A stretch of 64,000 nt of DNA from Halichondria panicea (Eukaryota; Porifera; Demospongiae; Suberitida; Halichondriidae): assembly GCF_963675165.1 (NCBI RefSeq), contig NC_087383.1, positions 4,246,979 through 4,310,978 of the forward strand. The letters are read 5' to 3'. Each line of letters opens with the position of its first letter. The first letter of the stretch is position 1. The position numbers and the translations under genes are program-made. The notes beneath the pieces are model-generated. The model had not been told where the DNA came from. It saw nothing but the letters and a program-made list of their open reading frames with translations, and searched no databases. Below, in pieces: positions 54,496 through 64,000 of the stretch.

Positions 54496-57400
54496 GATGA
54501 AGAAGAATTTGGACAGAAAAGGCCTCCCCTGTCTGTTACCATAAAGGGAATCCTTGAGAGGTATCCTGATGGACAAATCTTCAAGGTGAAGACTCCTTTT
54601 ATGCAAATAACTGTAAATTTTGCCTGTACATGTGTACTAGAGGCCTTGTTTACCGTAACTCAACTGGAAACTTCTGCATAATTATAGTATATGCTATAGT
54701 AGAGTACTCAAATCAATGCTCAAATTAAGTCTGGTGCTTAGGACAGTTACGGTACAAGCAATTGCACTTTTTTAACTTAGTGTAAGATCATGTGGTGCAT
54801 GGTTTCTTAGCTGTAAAGCTGAGGGAATGTACCAGGGCTGTAACTAATTGACCAAGGCTATCAGGCACGGCCAATTAGTCATAAAAAGCCACTAATCACT
54901 ATATAGGGTTGTCAGGATATGTGCATGGGATATATCCCTAGGTAGTCACTAGTTAGGCCAGGTGACCATATTAGTGTTGTTTTATAACGCATGTGGGAGG
55001 GCGATTATTATGTAAAAAAACAGTGAAAGTTATTCTACTTCACAATGGGCCTGCCTATATAAAAGCTGGCATGCAACTATACCTCAACAGTACGAAGCAA
55101 ACTTGAAGAGTATACAAGTTGCTTGATGCCTTGAGGCAAGTTATGGAAGAGGTGATGATGATTCAAGGATAGAAGCAAGATAGAAGCAAGGATTAGAAGC
55201 ACTTAAAAAGTATCGTAATTATATGCATTTCCTGTCATGAATATTTTAAAAAGTGGGTGGATCTGCAGAATTCACTGGCTGCTTTTGCAGCTCTTTTTTC
55301 CGACTCTTGTAGCTGACCTTTATAGTTAGTGCTTTAGTGCAAGGTTAACTAACATTCAAAAGTTGAAACTTTAATCCAGCTTCCACTATGCATCAGCGAC
55401 CTCTGGTGCTTTCAATTAAGGCATCTAAGTCAAAAACTTATTATGACTCGGTGCGCATGCGCAAGCGAGGTATACGGTACTGTGTTTGTGTGTCTGTGTG
55501 TGTGTCTGTGTAGATTGCTACAGCTACTCAAGGATGAATCAAGTGCAAGTAAGAGTTTTTATAGGCTTCTAGTCATGTTTACTTGGATTTTAATTTGTGG
55601 ATTTGCAAAATAATGCTTCGTTCTCGAGTTATGCCTAGTTTTGCTTACTTGGAATGCCATTGCAGCCTTTTCAGAAGAGTGCATGCGTAGCGAAACTTGT
55701 CCATCGAGTGTTGCTACTCTACTTAGTAGTTAGCTCTGCACTAGAACGCTATAGCTATTGGTAGCTGCAACAGTGAGAAGAGAGCTGCAAGGCTCTACCG
55801 ATGCAGCCATTAATCTTGGCTTGAACTTTTGGCATCAATCGTTTTTAACAACAATCATGGCCGATCATTACCCACTCTTTGAGTTTCCCTGTGATTCTGA
55901 ATTCTGCCTGCATGCAGCAAATTAATGCAAGATTGTTCATCAAATTCATGATATAGTGTGTGTGTAAAAGCTATTAGTAGCTTTATGTTAAGTAGCTTTG
56001 GCACCTCCACCAGGCATCAGCACGGGTGCTTCATTATACTAACAGTATAGGGCAAGTTACTAACAGTATAGGGCAAGGCTGCTCAACATAATCATTCTAC
56101 TTCTTGGAATGAGTTAATTGTTCCAGTAAAACTACTCCCACCACACTCCTGTGAATATAGTCTCTATATGGACTTTTCTAGGAAACTATATAGTACACAA
56201 CAATAGCAGTAACTCAGAACAGTACAGTGGTTTTCCTTACCTTTGCAGGCTATACTAAGAGCATTGCAACCACAATGTAGTAAATATAGTATTTTGGTTG
56301 GCTTCTGTTATGATTGTTAGTAACAAGCCAACAAAATTACTTGCTATGGCCTGCAAAATGCAAACTGTAACTGGTTTTAATTTGGCAATTTCAAAACTGC
56401 CAAATTAGTGGACCTAATTGCTGTAGTAGCCTAAGACATCAAATTAAAAATCGCCAAATTCTAATAGCTCACTCGCCAAATAATTATAATAGCCGCTAAA
56501 AGTTCCAGGTGTCTCATATTTTGTCTGACTGAAGTGATGGTAGCTCTGATGGTAGCTCAGCTAACTTGTTGCTTGGTTCATTGTGGCTAAATGATATGAG
56601 CTAAAACTTGTATGCATAGCTATAGGGAGCGGAGGGCCTATATTTACTAGGCTCAAAATTGGATATTTCCGAAAGCAGCTTGTTGACCTCAAGCATTATA
56701 ATTATAGAAGGAGTGCTGTGAAAGTAGAGTAGTAACCCCTCGAGTTGTGTGAAAAGTCTGCAATAGCCAGTATTTTACCCATCATTGATTTTTGTGATGT
56801 GTGGGTGGACTAAAATAACACAGACAGGTAATCACTACATTGTGGTTGCAGTGCTCTTGGAGTTATAGCCTGCAAAGGTATGGAAAACCACTGTACACAA
56901 TCATTGTGCATGTGAACAGGCTTATTTAGGCACATTGTGCTTTCTATAATGCCTATATCAAAGTATGCATCATGACAAGCTCTCCATATTCTTATAAAGA
57001 ATTATAGAGTATCCACCTTTTTCTCTCAGTAATAATAATTTTTTTATATAGGAGATGATTCAGAATGCTGATGATGCTGGAGCTACAACAGTGTGGTTTT
57101 ATGTTGACGAGAGACAGCATAGCACTTCCAACCTCCCTCATCGTGGCTTGGCCATGTTCCAAGGCCCGGCTCTGGTAGCTGCCAATAATGCCTGCTTTAC
57201 AGAAGAGGACTGGAAGGGAATACAGAGCTTGCAGCAGAGTATCAAGGCCGAGGATCCCTTTAAAGTTGGAAGGTTTGGGATTGGATTCAACTCTGTCTAC
57301 CATCTCACTGGTGAGTTGATTCAAGTCATAGTGTTAACTCTTTGTGCTTCCATGCAACTACATGCTGCTTGCAAAGCATTCCGACCATAATTATATGACC

Positions 57401-58745
57401 ATCAAAGTCTCTCGATTAAAATTAATACACAGTGCTTGTATATTATAGTAAGTAGTTCAATTGCTAAAATGGTTGGAATACTATTATTATGACTAATCAA
57501 ATTACTCCAAAACGCGAAAATAGTATTTCAGTATTATTTACACACTCAGCAATTTTCTTAGCCATGATTCTTGCGTGGGGGTAAACACGTTTTTGAAATC
57601 CCCTTTCCTATTTCCTGGATACGCCACTGCCTAATTTGTACTACCTCAGGTTTCTTTGCTGACTCTGCTGTAATTCCCTAGTTCCAATGCATGCACCACT
57701 GATATGTGATAACGTTCAAAGTTCAAATCTGATATCATTCTAGCCACTATTTAAAAGTTTCTGCTATAAGTTTCTATCGCCAAAGGTTTAGCACTTTATG
57801 TGCTATTATGTCAAAGTTCAAATCTGATATCATTCTAGCCACTATTTAAAAGTTTCTGCTATAGGTCATGCACGCTGGGCTGTATAGTGTATAAATGTTT
57901 GTTGCATTTTGACCTCAGGGATCAAAGGAAACACTAATATCTGCCATGTGGCACAGTTCAGATGGTGAACTGTGCCAGATACAATACTAGCACCACAGTA
58001 TGGCTGAAGTTACCTGAAGCCTACTCACTTACCCAATAACTTGAAACGGTCCCTTTTATATTATAGTATAACACGATTGCATTACCGTATAACGGGTAAT
58101 TTGCGGGGGTCAAAATATTCTTGGTTCAGCAATATTTAGCCATTTCGTAGTTTTTATTGTCGTGGTTGCTGCTTGCACTGCAGGTAAAAAGTAGGTAAGG
58201 TCTCTTCATTTGTGGGTAAAACATTCGTGGTCCAGTGTTAAACCATGAAAACCACGAATATTTTGCCCCATGAAAATTACCGCTATACGGTACTTTAAGG
58301 TAAACAAAAACGTTTTTCATGCGGCTGTTGCATTCCACAGCCGACCACAAGTAGTTGCAAACTATAAAAGGAGTGATGTGTACATGGATAGAATGCAGTT
58401 GTTACACAGCTTCGATCACTCGTGTGCACATGGGATGTATTGGCCCAGTAGTGCCTTTGCCCTCAGGCCTAAGTCACTACTGAGCCAATATAATTGGCAC
58501 TCGTGCATGTGTCACAACTATTACATAAACACAGGTGGCAAATATGCGTGAAGCTAACATATTCTCAAGCTTCTAGATGATGCATAGAACCTCAATTATC
58601 TGGACCCTTTGTTAAACCAGATCAATAATTTAAAATGCCAGATAAGCGAATAAGAGAATTGATAAGCCACGTCTAATTCTGTACGTTGTCCACCTGACTT
58701 AATTATGCCTCGAGGCGTAGCCGCACGAGGGATACGGTAAAGCTG

Positions 58746-58779
<34 letters not shown>

Positions 58780-61700
58780 CCAACTGTACGGTTGCAATGC
58801 GACGAAAACTAACAGCTTCTATAGGCTTCTAGCCACGTTCTCTTGGATTTTGATTCGTGGATTTGCAAACTAAAGCTTCTTTCTCTAGTTATGGCTAGTT
58901 GACTCACATTGAAGGCTGTTGCAGTCTCTTCAGAATCTTTTATAGCATCATCTGTTTGCACAAACTTTCTATTGAACACATGAGTTAGCCTTGCACTAAA
59001 GCGCTAGCTTTTTGTTAGCTACACAAGAGTCAGAAAAGATCTGTTAAAACAGCTAGCTATAGATCTAGTAGCCATTGTGAAATTGATCTCTTTGGACACA
59101 CCCTTTAATTATTCCTGTGGATGCAATGCGCATGCGCGCTCATCCCCACATGTTAGAGCATCCAGTGGCAGAATCATTTTTCTTGAGGTCCTGGACCAGT
59201 GGTATACCGGTAAGCCACAAAACAAATGATACCATATAGACTAGATAACAATAGATTCATGTACACAAGTCTGGTAACAATAGATACATGTACACAAGTC
59301 TTTTCTTTTCAGTAGATATAGATACACACTTTCTGCTTGTTTAATTATGCTATACTGTTTGTGCTATACTACTGTCTGTTCTCTCTTCTTTCTTTTCTTT
59401 TCTTCTCTCTTACTCCGTGCCTTTGACAAACTCACAGTATACACTATGAACTGTGGACACCCCTTTTCTTGTGAAACAATAAAGCACATTGCAAATTATT
59501 TACCTCTTCTATAACTTTTGAGCGAAAGCAAAAACATGGCGAGAGGCATTAGCAAGCGCACGCTTGCAACACTTGATAAAAACAGCAGTGTAAATATGTG
59601 GTCTGCACATATGAGATACATGTATACCCATGGTATTTGGTGTCATTTTGCGCATACACAGTTATGGACACACCTGTTTCTTCATTACCCTACTGAAAAT
59701 AAATTTGCCCAGCCTTGTATAATACCATATGCAAATTAATATCTAGCGGGTGAGCGATCGATGTAAAAGACGAAAAAAGAAGATTTTATTAATGTGTAAT
59801 GAAACGACATTTTACATAGCTATAGACTCTAGCAGTTAGTTGACTAAGTGTTGATCTCTACATTACTATAAAAGGAGTGAAACCAATGATGCAGAAACTC
59901 CCCTATAGATCTGCCACCGCATACATGGGTACTGGAACCGGAGTATAGGCCAGTAGAGTAGTTTTTGCGATTATAAGAAATAGAACCACTCCTAGGCTAG
60001 CTCTATAGCCATGCAACGTGCAAGGTAGGCTTATTAGTTTTTGCTCGTTTTATTCAGACAGGGAAGCTTAATATTAAAATCCGTCACAGTATTTTAAACT
60101 CAGGAAAACAGACAAACGAATCAAAGGACTGTGCACCTCGGGTTAAATTATGGCTTATAACAAGCGCAATGCTTTTTTCATGCTTGATTCATGCATGGGA
60201 GACAATAATTATTTATGTAAAATTAATAATTACAGTGCCTTTAGTCTATAGAGTAAATAAACTATAGAGTAAATAAACGCAATTTGGTACGTGTTAGTAC
60301 ATAAATGTAAATATTTTGAGATTGGAACATTTCTAAGAAAATATGATGATACCGTTGTGTTGGTGAACAAATTATCTAAAACATATCCAAAAATATTTCC
60401 ATGGCAACCAAAGGTGATGGGTATGTGGTGGTTTATAAAACACCAACATTTTTCTATAGCGGACAATCACTTAGCGATGGAAAAGACCAATTGTTTTCGG
60501 CTAAGGTATGGAACTTTGGCACAACATTCCTGAATAGTTTAGCTAACATAATTATGCATGGTTATGTATAGCTTACATAAGTACACGTACTGATTAATAC
60601 TCAATTATGGGATATTTTAGGTGCCTTTTCGCTTAGCGATGGAACTCAAGCAAATTTGTCGGCTAAGGTCTAATTGTTTTTGCACATTAATTGTTAATAC
60701 ATTTTTTATCTTTTGATACAAAAAAGTTGTCCAGAAATACTTTTGTTCCGGAGATATTTCATGTTACACATATATTTTACGACCACCCCCCATTTTTACT
60801 AAAAGTAATTGCACGTCGTTAATGACGACGTGCAATTACTGCCTTGACGACGTGCAATTACTGATACGCGATTAATCACTGTACGCATCACAGTGAATAA
60901 TTGGACAACATGCAATTATAATTATGTATGTGTATCTACATAATTATAGCTAAAATTATCTCTTTTCAGACCTGCCAATAATCATCAGTGGCAATCGCTT
61001 AGCTTGTTTTGAACCTCAAGAAACAGTGTGGAGAGGTGAAGCTGGGAAAGCATTCACTCTGTCTCACCTTATCGAGCAGAAATCTGACTTTATCACCCCG
61101 CTCAATGGCTTGGCTGGTTTTGAAAACTCGGCCCGTTATTCGCAGACTATCTTCCGACTTCCATTACGCACAAAAACATCTAGTCTCTCGGAAAATATAT
61201 ACAACATTCAAAAACTGCAAGAGCTCCTCGATGCTCTTAGAAAGGAGGCCAAGTATTTGCTTCTGTTTTTGAAGTCAGTGTGCAAGATCCAAGTAGTGCA
61301 CATCTCACCGAGTGGTCAGCACAGCACATCCTTCTGTGTGGAAATAGATCCAGCTAATCTAGTATCAATTACTTCCAAGCGTTGTTTGTTCATGCAGCAA
61401 CTTCGGCAGGCTCATTGTCTACGGCCATACTCAATTTGCCAAGTATTTTCATTCACAGCTACTTTCACTGTAATAGTGACTGATAACAATCAGAGGAGTA
61501 ACCAAGCTGGCAAGAGCAATTGGCTGATAGCTAATAATGTCGGATCAGCAGACACTGCAGTACAAGCAGCTGCAGCTAAGCAGCGTACCTTTCCGTGGGT
61601 TGGTACAGTATTGGAGCTAGGTGCTAGTTCTGTTGGGGGTCGGATATTTTGTTTCCTTCCCATGCCAGTGGAGGCTGCATCTGGACTGCCAGTTCATGTC

Positions 61701-64000
61701 AATGGAACATTTGGGCTCAACGACGAGAGACGTAGTTTAAAGTGGCCTGGAATTGAGAGGAGGAATGATCCCACAGCAAATTGGAACAAAATTCTCGTTA
61801 GTCAGCTCCTCCCACCTTGTTATGCTATGCTACTAATGGAGGCTAAGAAATGTATTTCTCATGATCAGTTCTATAGAGCCTGGCCTGATTTGGACACGGT
61901 CAAGCAACACTTTTCTGAGATTCTCCATCCTTTGTACATTTCATTGTTTCAGCAAGCAGTTGTTTGGGCTGAGAAGATCGAAGCACTTCAAGTCCTTGGG
62001 AACTGGATTCTCATCTCTCAAGCAACGTTTATCAGTGAAGACAGCAGACTTCCCTCCATTGTGAAACGAGTTCTCACCAATTCTGGTGTATATCTAGTCG
62101 AGGTCCCTTCAAACATATGGAGAGCAATGTATCACGCCAAGGTTGGTGTCACGGAGGTATCTCCTATGTTAGTTCGCTCCAAACTTCGCACCCACCCTGA
62201 AAGTTATTCTAACATTGACCCAATTGGCAAGAGGGTGATTTTGACGTACTGCCTCTCTGACAATTGCTACAACGATCTCAAAGGTTTAAATCTTCTACCC
62301 CTAGCGAATGGTAGCTTTACTAACTTCGATACCACTTTCGGACAGCAAACCGTTTACCTTTGCTCTAATGATTGTCCGCGATCCTTACTCCCTAACTTGA
62401 ACCACTTACTTGTCGATGCATCAGATGATATAAATCTTCAACAAAATTTGTATTCTGTGGCTGCTCAACAACAAACAAAACTTCGACTCCTCACTGAGAG
62501 AGATGTTGCTAGTCTCCTCTCCAAGGCTCTACCTTCAAGCAGGAGCAGTCTAGTGCCCATGCCCCACCCTCAGATTCCCTCCACTTGGCTTCAGACCTTC
62601 TGGAATTGGATGCAGAATAAAAATTTACAATATTTTGCTAACCAGCTTCTAATTCCTTGCTACATCTCCACCTCTAGCTCAACAAGAAGTTTTTGCCTTG
62701 CTCCCCTTAGCAGTGTACAGGCCGTGATTTATGTCAGCAGATTTTCGTCTTGCTCTAGCAGTTTGCTCTCTGCTCTTTACAAAATGAATATCAGAATTTG
62801 CCTACAAAGTGAATTCAGTTATATACAGCACAGGCAACTTTCATCATGCATAAAGCAGCTAGACACAAACAACGTGTTAGATGTCATAGCATCACAGCCA
62901 AATTACGGAGGAATTACTTTTACAGCTCCAGAAGCTGACAGCTTGAGAGTTTTTCTCATATCTAGCACTTACACACCTTCTCCAATGAGAATTAATGTCT
63001 TAAAGAACATTTGCATATTCTCGTCTGCTTCAAACTCATCTGAAAAACTGTTTTCTATTAACACAGCAACATTGAATTCTGTAACAAGACAAGTAGTAGG
63101 AGAACCAAACAACTGTGCTTTCAATGTTGCAAACCTGCCTTCAAACTTCATTGTTCTGTCCCGAGGAAATCAGTATCAGCTGCAGCTATTGCAATCCTTA
63201 ACTATCTCTTTTCCATCAGATTGCAAACTTCTTGTTGATCATGTGTTTCCGCTCATTAAAAGCAGGACATTCCCAGACCACCTCATCGACAACATAATGT
63301 CAGAAGTACTGGCCATGTTTCCAGTCCTCAACTCCAGAGAGTACAATATTAATATGGCCAGTCACCTTCAGGGCTTACAATTTGTAAAGACAGCTAATGG
63401 GCGAAAGAGTCCTTTGGAACTATTTACGCCTTTTGATTCAGATATTTTGAGCCTGTATAGCGGAGATAATGTATTCCCTCAGGCTCCTTACAACACGTAT
63501 GAGAGAGTTCAAACTTTAAAAACCTGTGGTCTCCGTGTCGCAGTTACCCCACAACAAGCCCTTGACATTGTCTACTCCATTAGTTGTTCCCACAGCACAC
63601 GTCCACAACAAGTCGATAGCGTAAAGCTAAGTCGGGCCAAGGCAGTGCTTAATTACATAAGCACACCTACTTTTCAAAAGCAAACTGGTGGACACTATGT
63701 AGTAGCTAATGATCGTTATCGAAATTACACCTTCTCAACTGCTCTTAAGCATCTAGCTACTAACTGGAGCTGGCTCCCAATTCTCAGTGATAAGCCGTCC
63801 GGCTATCCTGAGAATATGTCATGGAAAGGGCAAGGCCTTAGTTCACATTTTATTTCTCTGAGCAACTCCATAGTTGCACCTTTGGAGCAAAGTACTCTTC
63901 CCTACCTAGTTGGCTCACAGGCCTATATTGTATCTCCTACTGTTGCCCATTATATTGCCGATATGCTATCAACTGATTCTGGTAGTCTTTCACAGTATGT
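54490..64000 (+). CDS. Sacsin-like giant chaperone, N-terminal part (runs off the window)
   Basis: Exons: from ATG 54490 (or 54493) to 54585, 57052-57310, 60970 to beyond 64000; all in phase. The first 120 residues contain the Hsp90-like ATPase of the sacsin repeat (SIRPT/SRR): [20 protein letters not shown], then [11 protein letters not shown] with the Mg-binding Asn, and [17 protein letters not shown] with the glycine-rich ATP lid. The third exon stays open for over 3,000 nt and continues the sacsin repeat ([31 protein letters not shown] then RRSLKWPG). Vertebrate sacsin is a 4,579-residue Hsp70 co-chaperone of the cytosol and mitochondrial surface; early animals have several sacsin-like paralogues, some without UBL or J domains. 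No ubiquitin-like domain precedes the ATPase here. The missing C-terminus decides whether J and HEPN domains exist. Confidence 0.88.
55440..55925 (+). repeat. Interspersed repeat with internal TG tract, copy 2 (sacsin intron)
   Basis: The order of blocks is GCGCATGCGCAAGCGAGG, TATACGGTA, a TGTGTTTGTGTG tract, CTTCTAGTCATGTTTACTTGG, CATTGCAGCCTTTTCAGAAG, and CTCTTTGAGTTT near the end. It is about 500 bp. The same order is found at 46585-47180 (minus) and 58715-59060. Confidence 0.75.
57717..57870. repeat. Direct duplication, 95-bp period (sacsin intron)
   Basis: The block CAAAGTTCAAATCTGATATC-ATTCTAGCCACTATTTAAAA-GTTTCTGCTATA occurs twice, starting at 57717 and 57812, without visible change. 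The spacer between them is unique. Confidence 0.85.
58083..58292. repeat. TACCGTATA-GCGGG MITE, second full copy (210 bp)
   Basis: The left end TACCGTATAACGGGTAATTT and right-end complement TACCGTATAGCGGTAATTTT pair. Internally it is inverted relative to 36939-37151. It lies in the long sacsin intron. Confidence 0.82.
58715..59060 (+). repeat. Interspersed repeat with internal TG tract, copy 3 (sacsin intron)
   Basis: It begins at GAGGGATACGGTA, has a pure (GT)n tract of about 14 units at 58750-58778, then ATAGGCTTCTAGCCACGTTC and GGCTGTTGCAGTCTCTTCAG as in the other copies. More diverged than copy 2. Confidence 0.7.
60804..60862. repeat. Hairpin plus third copy of a 16-bp unit
   Basis: AGTAATTGCACGTCGT (60804-60819) and its complement ACGACGTGCAATTACT (60825-60840) form a stem with a 5-nt loop. 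A further ACGACGTGCAATTACT lies at 60847-60862. It is about 110 bp before the acceptor of the large sacsin exon. Confidence 0.85.

Overview
The window reads as nuclear DNA of an early-branching animal, most probably a demosponge. The protein-coding genes have many short GT-AG introns. Several encode animal families (a ZNF106-type zinc-finger/WD40 protein, GKAP1, an MPPE1-type phosphoesterase, a sacsin-type giant chaperone). The non-coding DNA is AT-rich, full of TGCATGCA and TACATGTA palindromes and AATTATAATTAT strings, and crowded with small inverted-repeat transposons. The sponge assignment is an inference from this style; no rRNA, tRNA or mitochondrial marker is present.

Layout. 0.7-10 kb (minus): a 17-exon ZNF106-like gene. 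10-21.4 kb: a transposon-rich block. It holds a 1-kb foldback element, five tiny palindromic elements, a decayed gypsy-integrase (Ginger/GIN-type) element, a DEG/ENaC channel fragment with an in-frame stop, and a 2.1-kb element carrying a broken RecQ-type helicase, which is inserted in a decayed fragment of the giant gene next door. 22.5-30.5 kb (minus): a giant surface-protein gene with one 6.7-kb exon plus a signal-peptide exon. 30.9-33.9 kb (plus): GKAP1. 34.2-36.6 kb (plus): a GAF-domain protein. 37.4-38.9 kb (plus): an intronless berberine-bridge-type flavin oxidase. 40.2-45.1 kb (minus): an MPPE1-like metallophosphoesterase. 45.3-46.2 kb (plus): an intronless tandem-repeat BLES03/DUF1917-like protein. 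50.2-51.8 kb (minus): an intronless POT/SLC15-type transporter. 54.3 kb to the right edge (plus): a sacsin-like gene that runs off the window.

No operon-like or pathway clustering is evident. The genes are unrelated neighbours; two pairs are head-to-head with short shared promoters (30,523/30,906 and 45,088/45,271).

The most unusual content is mobile. Six miniature near-palindromes of 30-97 bp share the ends TAGCCTCG...CGAGGCTA, and each is flanked by a perfect 9-bp target duplication. The RecQ-helicase element (ends TAG...CTA) and the 1-kb foldback element also have 9-bp duplications, so one unidentified transposition machinery may be responsible for all of them. A second group of otherwise unrelated elements shares the terminal string TACCGTA.

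All exon boundaries were placed by eye from splice signals, frame continuity and family similarity. They are internally frame-consistent but not backed by transcripts.
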